From NCBI GenBank assembly GCA_023245565.1, contig JAHFKB010000014.1, positions 1 to 23,401 on the forward strand: 23,401 bases of DNA, in the 5' to 3' direction. The notes beneath the pieces are model-generated. The model saw nothing but the letters and a program-made list of their open reading frames with translations. It did no database searches and was not told the DNA's origin. This DNA comes from an archaeon (GTDB lineage Archaea > Nanobdellota > Nanobdellia > SCGC-AAA011-G17 > GW2011-AR18). Shown here in pieces: positions 16,681 to 23,401 of the stretch; position 1 is the stretch's first letter, and each line of letters starts with the position of its first letter. The position numbers and the translations under genes are program-made.

Positions 16681-16699
16681 GTGTACCCTTAAATATAGT

Positions 16700-16960
16700 A
16701 TGACTATAAAATCTTTAACAATAACTGAAGAAGCTTATGAGGCTTTGAAAAGACTGAAACATGGAAATGAAAGTTTTAGTGATGTTATTTTGAGAATGTC
16801 TAAAGAAAAGATCGGTCTAGTTGCTAAATATTATGGAGTTTTGAAATCAAATGATGAAGAATATAAAGAATTTAAAAATAAAATTGAGAAAAGAAAATTT
16901 GAAATTAATAAAGAATTTAAAGATCGTTCTAAAATTATAAAGGAGAAATTATCTTTATGA
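16700..16960 (+). CDS. vapB: VapB-family antitoxin
   Basis: 86 residues from the ATG at 16700. MTIKSLTITEEAYEALKRLKHGNESFSDVILRM matches the N-terminal ribbon-helix DNA-binding segment of euryarchaeal VapB antitoxins (TITEEAYERLK...SFSDVI). The charged C-terminal half (EFKNKIEKRKFEINKEFKDR) would wrap around the toxin. An in-frame extension from 16622 adds 26 residues with no family resemblance and would contain the TATA box, so it is rejected. The stop overlaps the vapC start (ATGA), giving coupled translation. Autoregulation of the promoter is typical of the family. Confidence 0.85.
   Translation: MTIKSLTITEEAYEALKRLKHGNESFSDVILRMSKEKIGLVAKYYGVLKSNDEEYKEFKNKIEKRKFEINKEFKDRSKIIKEKLSL
16940..16946 (+). 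promoter_or_regulatory. Ribosome-binding site of vapC
   Basis: AAGGAGA about 10 bases before the vapC ATG at 16957, inside the end of the antitoxin gene. Confidence 0.5.
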
Positions 16961-17328
16961 TTGTTTTGGATACTTCTGTAATTATTGATTTAGTTATGGG
17001 AAAAATTAGAGAGAATGAAATTTTAGATATATTTGAAAATGAGGCTTGTGCTATAAGTTCTATAAGCATAAATGAGTTATTGGTTTGTGCTAATGAAAAA
17101 CAATTTACAATTCTATCAGAATTTTTTAAATCTTTGCATGTTTTACCTTTTGATTCTGAAGCTGCTTATAAAAGTGTTGAGATAGAAAAAAATTTAATAA
17201 AAAAAGGAAAGATTATTGGAAAACTTGATATATTTATATCTTCCACATGTCTAGTTCATAACTTATCATTGTTAACTTTTGATAAAGATTTTAAAAATGT
17301 TGATGGATTAAAATTAGTTTGTGCTTAG
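16957..17328 (+). CDS. vapC: VapC-family PIN-domain ribonuclease toxin
   Basis: 123 residues, the usual VapC length. The acidic residues of the PIN active site are present: D5 in LDTSVIIDL, E40 in ISINELL, D91 in GKLDIFISSTC and D109 in LLTFDKDF. The protein is a Mg-dependent endoribonuclease, in this family typically cutting initiator tRNA or rRNA loops, held inactive by VapB. It overlaps the antitoxin gene by 4 bases. The methyltransferase gene begins 4 bases after its stop. Confidence 0.92.
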   Translation: MIVLDTSVIIDLVMGKIRENEILDIFENEACAISSISINELLVCANEKQFTILSEFFKSLHVLPFDSEAAYKSVEIEKNLIKKGKIIGKLDIFISSTCLVHNLSLLTFDKDFKNVDGLKLVCA

Positions 17329-17332
17329 AATA

Positions 17333-17941
17333 ATGTACAATAGAAAGAATTTAGCAATTAAATTAAGTAAACTTAAAGGTTTAGAAAAATTTAATATAGA
17401 TTTAGAACAATATCAAACTGATACACAGATTGCTTCTGAATTATTATGGGTTGCTTATCAAAATGGAGATATTAAAGATAAAACTATTGCTGATTTTGGT
17501 AGTGGTAATGGAATATTTGGTATTGGTGCTTTATTATTGGGAGCTAAGATTGTATATTTTATAGACATTGATAAAAATACTTTAGAAATCTGTAAAAAAA
17601 ATCTTTTAGATTTTGGAATTAATAATTATTATTTATTAAATTTAGATGTTTCTAATTTTGATAAAAAAGTTGATACTGTTTTAATGAATCCTCCATTTGG
17701 AGTGCAAAAAAGAAAAGCTGATAAAAGATTTTTAGAAATTGCTATGAAATTTAGTGATAAAATTTATTCTATACATAAGATTGAGAGTAAAAATTTTATT
17801 GAAGTTTTATGTGAAGAAAAAGGCTTTAATGTTTTAGATATAATTGAAAGAGAATTTGTTATTCCTAAAATATATAAATTTCACACTAAAAATAAACACT
17901 TATTTAGTGTTGGTATTTGGATTCTAGGAAGAAATATTTAA
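17333..17941 (+). CDS. METTL5-like RNA N6-adenine methyltransferase
   Basis: 202 residues from the ATG at 17333; a GTG at 17321 would overlap vapC and is less likely. This is a Rossmann-fold SAM methyltransferase: LEQYQTDTQIASELLW (the LEQYPT substrate-side motif of METTL5), DFGSGNG (54-60, SAM loop), FIDIDKNTLEICKKN, and catalytic NPPFG (119-123) followed by ADKRFLEIAM and YSIHK. This whole series is typical of METTL5, which methylates one adenine in the small-subunit rRNA decoding region. No TRMT112-like partner is in the window. It lies directly behind vapBC, which may be only gene packing. Confidence 0.88.
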   Translation: MYNRKNLAIKLSKLKGLEKFNIDLEQYQTDTQIASELLWVAYQNGDIKDKTIADFGSGNGIFGIGALLLGAKIVYFIDIDKNTLEICKKNLLDFGINNYYLLNLDVSNFDKKVDTVLMNPPFGVQKRKADKRFLEIAMKFSDKIYSIHKIESKNFIEVLCEEKGFNVLDIIEREFVIPKIYKFHTKNKHLFSVGIWILGRNI

Positions 17942-17944
17942 ATA
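17934..17944 (+). promoter_or_regulatory. TATA box of the large cysteine-rich protein
   Basis: ATATTTAAATA, with purine-rich GGAAGAA upstream (possible BRE), centred 28 bases before the ATG at 17967. Confidence 0.55.
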
Positions 17945-17966
17945 CTATTAATAGGTTAGATTATTA

Positions 17967-20864
17967 ATGAAAAGAGGAATTGTTTTAACTTTTATTATTT
18001 TATTAGTTTCTATTATAAGTTTATTTTCTTTAAATATTGTATTTGCTAATGGTCCTGATGGCCCCCCTTTCGGTAATGTCAAGGCAGAATGTGGTAATTT
18101 AGATAAGGGTTATACTTGTTCTTTTTCTGGTGATTCTTGTTTATATGAATCTGGGAAAAAACTTTATGGTACATGTGCAAATGGATATAGGTGTGTAGAG
18201 AAAGATGGTAAAGCTAGTTGTGTACAAGCTGATCGTAAAGGAGAATGTAAAGATGCTGCTGGATTGAATTTATGCCCTTGCGGATCAAAATTTGCTTGTT
18301 CTTCAACTCAAAATTGTGATCTTGCAAAAGGATTTACTGATGTCTGTGCTTCTGGTTATCTTTGTGCTATCACAAAATGTGTACCAATAAAAACTCAGAA
18401 TGATATTAAAGGTGGTTGCGGCGATGTTAATGATGGATGGAAATGTAGTTTACCTTCTGATCAATGTATTAATAGTAAAACAGCTGAACAAAAAATTTGT
18501 GCAAATGGATATAAATGTATGGCTGGTTCTAATGGTATTATTGGTTGTGCTAGTGTAACTCCTAATTTTAAAGGTTATTGTGGTGTCGTTGATCAAAGTT
18601 GGAGTTGTTCTAATGATTTAAGTACATGTGTAAATTTAAATGATCTAAAACAGTTTATTTGTGATAAAGATTCTTATTGTGAAAAATGGAATGGTGGTGT
18701 TAGATGTACAGATAAAAAATTTGTTGGTGATGCATGCAGTCGTCCTGAAGAGTGTTTAACTCAGAATTGTTATAAATCTGTTTGTATTAATAGTTGTGAT
18801 CCTAATGGTAATAATTGTATTAATGAAAATAATGGGCGTGTAGGTGCTTGTCCTAAATATTATGGTATGTGGTTAGCTCCTATATCTTTTTCATGCGGTT
18901 GTTCTTCTAGTCAAGTTTGTAGGGGACCTAATTATAATAATATAGTTAAAGATCTTAATAATATAGTTAAAGATGGTTGTTCAGATGGTTTTGATTATGA
19001 AAGTAAATGTGCTAATGGTTATGCTTGTAAGGAAGATCCAAAAACAGGACAAGGTTCTTGTGAAAAAAATCCTTCTTGTAAAAATGAGAATGATTGTAAA
19101 CCTGGTGAAATGTGTAAAAATAATTTTTGTGTAGAAAATAAATGTGGGAATGTTCAAGCTTGCCCTGATCCTGGTAGTTATATTTGTGATTCTGGAAAAT
19201 GTGTCAAAGCTGAATGTTTTGTTGATGCAGGATGTAATGATGGAAAAATGTGTGATAATTATAAATGTGTAAATAAACAAGTTAAATGCAAATTAAATAA
19301 TGATTGTAAATCTGGTGAATGGTGTGCTCAAGATGGATTCTGTTATTCTAGTTGTAAAAATGGAGTTCAAGTTAGTTTAGATTGTCCTAATGCTATGTTG
19401 TGTGATAATTCTGTTTGTAAATGGGTATGTACTAAAGATGATATGTGCCCACTATCATTTGAAAGGGCAAGATTAGGACAAACTTGTAAGATAGGAATGG
19501 GAAAACCAATTTGTGATCCTATGTGTTATCAAGATGTAGATTGTATTGATCATATGAAAGATGGAAAATGTGAAAATAATAAATGTGTAAATAAACAAGT
19601 AGAACAATGTGTTAAAGCTAGTGATTGTTCAAATTACCCTGATGAAGGATGTAAAAATGGAGTTTGTACTGTTTGTACTATTAATTCTGATTGTGATCCT
19701 GGACAAATATGTGATTTAGCTGCTGGAGGACAATGTCGTGATTGTAATGATGATACTGAATGTGGAAAAGGTTTAGTTTGTGATTCTGGAAAATGTGCGA
19801 AACTTTTTGGTAATCAAGTAAATCAAGTTTGTTTTAATGATGGAAATTGTGTTAATGGTCAACTTTGTGATAATAAATTATGTGTAGATTCACAAATAGC
19901 AATGAATTCTTTAAATAAAATTTGTTGTGGTTATGAGACTAGTCCTGGTAATGTTGGTTATAATTGGAAAACTAGAATGGAATGTAAAGGATTAAGCGGT
20001 AATGTAAATGATGAAAGTTCTTGTCCTAAACAACAAGATTGTAAAGTAGATTTAGATTGTGTTGGTAGTCAGAAATGTGAAAATAATAAATGTTCAGATA
20101 AGCTTTATGGTTATTGTAAATCAAATGGAGATTGTGGTAGGGCAAATATTTGTGTAAATAATGAATGTGCTTGGCCTTGTGTTAATAATAATGATTGTCC
20201 ACCACTAACTTCTTGTTTAAATGGTGGATGTTTTGTAAATTGTGTGAATGATAAAGATTGTTGGAATGGTGGTGTGTGTGTAGAGAAGTCTTGTAAAAAT
20301 CCTCTTGTAAATAAATTAAAAGATGCAAATGAATTATGTGTTGATAATAAAGAATGTAAAAGTGGAAAATGTGAACAAGTACAAGGAAAATTAGAAAAAA
20401 GATGTACAAAACCATTATCTGTTTCTGTAACTAAACCTTTAAGTTGTGCTGATGTAAAAGGTGTTGTATGTAGTGGAACTTGTAAAGATTTAAATGGAAA
20501 TATTAAAAAAACTGAAAAAGATACAAGAGAATTAAATTGTTGTGTTGGTGTTTGTCAAAGTAAAGAACAATATATTCCAACATTAGGAAGATCAATTAAA
20601 TTTGATAGATCTTGTGTTCCTGGAAGTGAAGGTGTAGCTCAAGTAAAAATATTAGATGGTGATGGAAAACCTTTAGATAATGAAGATGCTAAAAAACTAG
20701 GAGTACCTGGAAATACTTATACAGAACAAGATTATAGTTGTGGTGGATTACAATTAACACCTAAAGATACTCAAGCTCAAAGTGTTCCTGGATATGGGGT
20801 CTTTGCTTTACTTACTTCTTTTGTTTTATTATTTGTATTTTATTTTAGAAAGAAGAAATTCTGA
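17967..20864 (+). CDS. Large cysteine-rich secreted surface protein with PGF-CTERM-like tail
   Basis: 965 residues with about 116 cysteines. Signal peptide 1-28 (MKRG, hydrophobic, VFA-NG). Residues about 38-250 hold four type-A modules: Cys-Gly, Trp/Tyr-x-Cys-Ser, a central Cys, then Cys-Ala-Asn-Gly-Tyr-x-Cys and a final Cys. From about 255 on there are many type-B modules of the form C-x4-DC-x3-G-x2-C-DNxKC, similar in spacing to the Dickkopf N-terminal Cys-rich pattern. One CC module (ICC-x18-C-x12-C) sits near 650. The last 25 residues are a tripartite sorting signal: PGYG (941-944), a hydrophobic helix, then RKKKF. This fits archaeosortase-type processing. A small in-frame duplication (NNIVKD twice) lies at 18936-18977. 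Probably a rod-like, disulfide-stabilised surface protein; ligand unknown. Confidence 0.85.
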   Translation: MKRGIVLTFIILLVSIISLFSLNIVFANGPDGPPFGNVKAECGNLDKGYTCSFSGDSCLYESGKKLYGTCANGYRCVEKDGKASCVQADRKGECKDAAGLNLCPCGSKFACSSTQNCDLAKGFTDVCASGYLCAITKCVPIKTQNDIKGGCGDVNDGWKCSLPSDQCINSKTAEQKICANGYKCMAGSNGIIGCASVTPNFKGYCGVVDQSWSCSNDLSTCVNLNDLKQFICDKDSYCEKWNGGVRCTDKKFVGDACSRPEECLTQNCYKSVCINSCDPNGNNCINENNGRVGACPKYYGMWLAPISFSCGCSSSQVCRGPNYNNIVKDLNNIVKDGCSDGFDYESKCANGYACKEDPKTGQGSCEKNPSCKNENDCKPGEMCKNNFCVENKCGNVQACPDPGSYICDSGKCVKAECFVDAGCNDGKMCDNYKCVNKQVKCKLNNDCKSGEWCAQDGFCYSSCKNGVQVSLDCPNAMLCDNSVCKWVCTKDDMCPLSFERARLGQTCKIGMGKPICDPMCYQDVDCIDHMKDGKCENNKCVNKQVEQCVKASDCSNYPDEGCKNGVCTVCTINSDCDPGQICDLAAGGQCRDCNDDTECGKGLVCDSGKCAKLFGNQVNQVCFNDGNCVNGQLCDNKLCVDSQIAMNSLNKICCGYETSPGNVGYNWKTRMECKGLSGNVNDESSCPKQQDCKVDLDCVGSQKCENNKCSDKLYGYCKSNGDCGRANICVNNECAWPCVNNNDCPPLTSCLNGGCFVNCVNDKDCWNGGVCVEKSCKNPLVNKLKDANELCVDNKECKSGKCEQVQGKLEKRCTKPLSVSVTKPLSCADVKGVVCSGTCKDLNGNIKKTEKDTRELNCCVGVCQSKEQYIPTLGRSIKFDRSCVPGSEGVAQVKILDGDGKPLDNEDAKKLGVPGNTYTEQDYSCGGLQLTPKDTQAQSVPGYGVFALLTSFVLLFVFYFRKKKF
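18011..18045 (+). repeat. 35-base identical segment shared by two signal peptides (copy 1)
   Basis: Identical to 21993-22027; it encodes the end of the signal peptide hydrophobic core (ISLFSLNIVF). The flanks differ. Confidence 0.85.
18936..18977 (+). repeat. 21-base tandem duplication in the large cysteine-rich gene
   Basis: Two adjacent copies of a 21-base unit encoding NNIVKD-L and NNIVKD-G. The first 18 bases of each copy (AATAATATAGTTAAAGAT) are identical. The duplication is in frame, suggesting recent slippage. Confidence 0.8.
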
Positions 20865-20912
20865 AAATTTATTGGTCAAATATTCCATTAGTTTGTTGAC
20901 TCCATAAGCGCA

Positions 20913-20924
20913 ATATTTATATAT
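20913..20924 (+). promoter_or_regulatory. TATA box of the MNT/HEPN operon
   Basis: ATATTTATATAT, centred about 29 bases before the ATG at 20948. A second AT-rich element (CTATATAAT, 20931) lies too close to the start to act as a TATA box for it, and could be part of an operator. Confidence 0.5.
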
Positions 20925-20947
20925 CACCTGCTATATAATTATACTAT

Positions 20948-21475
20948 ATGCTAGAAAAATATACCAGATATAAAATATTAAGAGAATTCTTTTTTTATCC
21001 TACTAGAAATCTACAGATGAGGCAAATATCAAGAAATACTAAGATAAGTCAACCATCTGTAATTAATCATCTTAAAGCTTTAGTTAAATTAGGGCTGGTA
21101 ATAAAAGAAGATGATAAAGGTATTTATCCAAGTTATAAAGCTAATAGAGATTCAAAATTATTTAGAACCTATAAAAAGGTAAATTTGTTGATGCAACTTG
21201 AAGAAAACATGCTTGTAGATTTTATTAATGATAAGTGTTTACCTAATTGTATTATTTTGTTTGGTTCATCTAGTTTAGGAGAAGATATTGAAAATAGTGA
21301 TATAGATTTATTTGTTCAAAGCAAAGAGGTTAAATTAGATCTTGAGAAGTTTGACAAACTATTAAAAAGGAAAGTAAATATATTTTTTGAAGATAAATTT
21401 AATAGATTAAGCGAAGAATTAAAAAACAATTTAATTAATGGAGTAAAGCTTAGGGGCTACTTGAAAGTTTTTTAA
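20948..21475 (+). CDS. Winged-helix + MNT nucleotidyltransferase antitoxin
   Basis: 175 residues. The N-terminal winged helix (about 5-70: MRQISRNTKISQPSVINHLKALVKLGLV) is fused to a minimal nucleotidyltransferase. The MNT signature is complete as GSx10DxD: G106-S107, then D118 and D120 in NSDIDLFV. MNT proteins are antitoxins for HEPN toxins and in the studied MntA/HepT pair AMPylate a toxin tyrosine. The fused winged helix would let the antitoxin bind its own promoter. The HEPN gene starts one base after its stop. Confidence 0.85.
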   Translation: MLEKYTRYKILREFFFYPTRNLQMRQISRNTKISQPSVINHLKALVKLGLVIKEDDKGIYPSYKANRDSKLFRTYKKVNLLMQLEENMLVDFINDKCLPNCIILFGSSSLGEDIENSDIDLFVQSKEVKLDLEKFDKLLKRKVNIFFEDKFNRLSEELKNNLINGVKLRGYLKVF

Positions 21476-21476
21476 A

Positions 21477-21872
21477 ATGGAAATAATAAAAATAACACCA
21501 GATAAACAAAGGGCTAAAAGTATTTTTAATATGGTTATTTTACTTGAAAAAAGAATACAATTACAAGACAGTAAAACAATGAGTTCATTAATATTGTTTG
21601 ATTATTATGAAGTTGTCAAAGAATTAGTTACTGGAATATTATTTGCTGATGGATATAAAACACTAAGCCATAAGAATTTATTTGAATATTTATCTGCTAA
21701 TTATAAAGAATTTAATTCTAATGAATTAAGTTTACTAGATGATTTAAGGATTTTAAGAAATAGAATTGCTTATGAAGGATTTAATGCTCCTTTTAGTTAT
21801 TTGGAAATGAATGAAGAAACTTTTAAAATAATAATAAAGAAACTGAAAAATTTACTTGAGAAGAAGATTTAA
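21477..21872 (+). CDS. HEPN-domain toxin partner
   Basis: 131 residues, all-helical. The active-site helix reads LRILRNRIAYEGF: R94-N95 then Y99, where RNase HEPN toxins have R-x4-H. The histidine is therefore a tyrosine, a form I believe is common among archaeal HEPN partners of MNT proteins, so RNase activity is uncertain. The tyrosine could be the target of the adjacent MNT enzyme; this is inference. The tight one-base spacing with the MNT gene supports one operon. Confidence 0.82.
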   Translation: MEIIKITPDKQRAKSIFNMVILLEKRIQLQDSKTMSSLILFDYYEVVKELVTGILFADGYKTLSHKNLFEYLSANYKEFNSNELSLLDDLRILRNRIAYEGFNAPFSYLEMNEETFKIIIKKLKNLLEKKI

Positions 21873-21928
21873 TTTAAATTTTAATCTTTAATTTTATTAA
21901 GAATTGATTATAGTTAGAAAGAAGAAGG

Positions 21929-21938
21929 TTTAAATATA
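21929..21938 (+). promoter_or_regulatory. TATA box of the right-edge cysteine-rich gene
   Basis: TTTAAATATA after a purine-rich stretch (GAAGAAGG), centred about 27 bases before the ATG at 21961. Confidence 0.55.
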
Positions 21939-21960
21939 ACTTTTTAACTTAAATATTATA

Positions 21961-23401
21961 ATGAAAAAAGAGATTTTTATTTTACTAATTCTTATTATAA
22001 GTTTATTTTCTTTAAATATTGTATTTGGTGAAGCAGATAATTATGTTACTGATGTAAAAGGTGAATGTGGTGATATTGCAAATGGATGGAAGTGTATTGA
22101 TACAAGTACTTGTTTTAGTAAAGGAATTTTAAAAAGTACTACTTATGTATGTGCAAATGGATATTCGTGTTTAGAGGGTGATGGTAAAGTTTCTTGTGTG
22201 CAAGGTAATGTTATTGGAGAATGTCCTAAAAGTCTTTTAGTCGGCGGCAATTCTTGTGGTTGTTATTCTTCTGGTGCGTGTGCTTCTCCTCAAAGTCCAC
22301 AACAACCTTGTTTGTTTGATATTCTTAGAGCTAGACCTTGTGCAGTTGGTTATGCTTGTGTTGATAAAGGAGATTTTGGTAATGGTCTTAATTATAGTGG
22401 AAGTTGTGTTGAATCAAAAAAAGGTATATGTGGTAAAAAACCTGATTGGAAATGTTTAGGTGTTGATCAGTGTGGAACTAATGATAATGCAATTTCTAAT
22501 TTTTGTGCTGATGGTTATGAGTGTGGTCTAATGGATGATAATATTGGTTGTTTTAAATCTTGCCAAGCAGATAAAGATTGTGCTCAAGGACAATCTTGTG
22601 ATTCTGGAAAATGTGTAAATAAACAACAAGGAAAATGTGCTAAAGATGATGATTGTGATAAAAGTGAAATGTGTAAGAATAATTTATGTGTACAAAATAA
22701 ATGTGTGAATGGAAATGATTGTCCTAATCCTGCAGGTTATAATTGTGTTAATTCTAGATGTGCAAAATTTGAATGTGTTGATGATGCAGGATGTAAAAAT
22801 TATGGATTAAATACAAAATGTATTGATAATCATTGTTTACAATGTGGTGAAGATAAAGATTGTCCACAAGATAAACATTGTGATGTAAATTTAGGAGTCT
22901 GTAAATCTGGTTGTAAAGATAATACTGGATGTCTTAAAGGCCAAGTTTGTGATAATACAAAATGTAAATCTCCTTGTGTTTTAGATAAAGATTGTCTTTT
23001 GAAAGGGCAAACATGTTCTAATATGGTTTGCGAACCTGGTTGTTTTATTAATGATGATTGTAAAGATGGAAAAGTTTGTGATAAAAGTGGTTATTGTGAA
23101 TTGCCACCTCCTTCTCCCCCACCAAAATCTTGTATGAATGATAAAGATTGCTCTCAAGGTTTAACTTGTCAAAATAAATTATGTAAAACTCCTTTACCTC
23201 AGAAATGTGATATAAATAATAAATGTCCTGATCCAAATGAATATTGTAAAGTTGGAGTTTGTACAAAAGCTGGAAATGTTGTTCCAGGTCAAAAATGTAG
23301 TGCAAGTTCAGATTGTCAAAATGGATTAACATGTAAATCTGGATTATGTTCAAAATGTGCTAAGAATGAAGATTGTAAAACTAATCCAGTTAATCCTTAT
23401 G
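21961..23401 (+). CDS. Large cysteine-rich secreted protein, paralogue of the 17967 gene (open at right edge)
   Basis: 480 complete codons without a stop from the ATG at 21961 to the edge, so the 3' end is missing. Signal peptide MKKEIFILLILIISLFSLNI...VFG. Three type-A modules follow (GECGDIANGWKC...CANGYSC; GECPKS...CAVGYAC; GICGKKPDWKC...CADGYEC). The rest consists of type-B modules such as CQADKDCAQGQSCDSGKCV and CFINDDCKDGKVCDKSGYC, with a Pro-rich spacer (LPPPSPPPKSC) near residue 381. The order of modules is the same as in the protein at 17967, and the signal-peptide DNA contains 35 identical bases. Probably a disulfide-rich surface protein; whether it has the same C-terminal anchor cannot be seen. 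Confidence 0.85.
   Translation, partial: MKKEIFILLILIISLFSLNIVFGEADNYVTDVKGECGDIANGWKCIDTSTCFSKGILKSTTYVCANGYSCLEGDGKVSCVQGNVIGECPKSLLVGGNSCGCYSSGACASPQSPQQPCLFDILRARPCAVGYACVDKGDFGNGLNYSGSCVESKKGICGKKPDWKCLGVDQCGTNDNAISNFCADGYECGLMDDNIGCFKSCQADKDCAQGQSCDSGKCVNKQQGKCAKDDDCDKSEMCKNNLCVQNKCVNGNDCPNPAGYNCVNSRCAKFECVDDAGCKNYGLNTKCIDNHCLQCGEDKDCPQDKHCDVNLGVCKSGCKDNTGCLKGQVCDNTKCKSPCVLDKDCLLKGQTCSNMVCEPGCFINDDCKDGKVCDKSGYCELPPPSPPPKSCMNDKDCSQGLTCQNKLCKTPLPQKCDINNKCPDPNEYCKVGVCTKAGNVVPGQKCSASSDCQNGLTCKSGLCSKCAKNEDCKTNPVNPY
21993..22027 (+). repeat. 35-base identical segment shared by two signal peptides (copy 2)
   Basis: Identical to 18011-18045, including synonymous positions, in two otherwise diverged cysteine-rich genes. 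Confidence 0.85.

Noticed and set aside
16622..16699. In-frame 26-residue N-terminal extension of the VapB antitoxin
   Set aside because: It contains the TATA box for the downstream start, has no resemblance to VapB proteins, and 16700 gives the usual MTIKSLTITEEAYE start.
19081..20100. Repetitive DNA in the large cysteine-rich genes as a CRISPR array or satellite
   Set aside because: The periodicity is at protein level (C-x4-DC-x3-G-x2-C), with variable spacing and no conserved DNA repeat unit; it is coding sequence.
20873..20901. Weak inverted repeat GTCAA...TTGAC before the MNT gene as an operator
   Set aside because: Only five paired bases with a long spacer; expected by chance in this composition.
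22256..22459. Open frame of 67 residues rich in Val and Leu
   Set aside because: It lies in another frame of the cysteine-rich gene that starts at 21961 and stays open to the right edge.

Overview
The window is very AT-rich, dense, nearly intergenic-free archaeal DNA. Archaeal marker genes are present: an archaeal-type valyl-tRNA synthetase, an aRF1 peptide-chain release factor, an MBF1-type zinc-ribbon/HTH transcription factor, an archaeal VapBC pair and a METTL5-like methyltransferase. Most isolated genes have a TATA box 24-29 bases before the start codon and no leader. With the extreme AT bias, short housekeeping proteins and many cysteine-rich secreted proteins, this points to a DPANN-type archaeon (Woesearchaeota/Pacearchaeota/Nanoarchaeota-like). 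That placement is inference; no rRNA is present. All three stop codons are used (by my count 10 TAA, 4 TAG, 4 TGA), so the code looks standard.

Layout. 1-739: the end of a cysteine-containing protein. 742-3789 (minus strand, convergent): a two-domain class III nucleotidyl cyclase fused to a degenerate STAND-type ATPase and a TPR region, like soluble adenylyl cyclase. 3790-4003: divergent promoters plus a GC-rich, nearly perfect palindrome. 4004-7901: valS and the aRF1 gene, two bases apart; the aRF1 gene carries a 144-residue mini-intein inside its catalytic loop. 7949-10757: two tandem secreted paralogues with almost identical signal peptides and divergent mature regions. 10792-16542: a run of scpB, two tandem GT-C (STT3-like) membrane proteins, a GT2 glycosyltransferase, a membrane-anchored thioredoxin-fold protein with a CEKC site, and MBF1. 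16700-17941: VapBC and a METTL5-like methyltransferase. 17967-20864: a 965-residue secreted protein with about 116 cysteines and a PGF-CTERM-like tail. 20948-21872: a winged-helix/MNT plus HEPN toxin-antitoxin pair. 21961 to the right edge: a second large cysteine-rich secreted protein, open at the edge.

How it fits together. A large part of the window serves the cell surface: five secreted or probably secreted cysteine-rich proteins, membrane and cytosolic-face glycosyltransferases, a candidate disulfide oxidoreductase, and a possible archaeosortase-type anchoring signal. The most striking single observation is the release factor: after intein removal, its catalytic GGQ reads GGW and its stop-codon-reading NIKS reads NIQD. 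The secreted proteins also share a small repeated module (CC, then Tyr, then two Cys) that I do not recognise as a named family.
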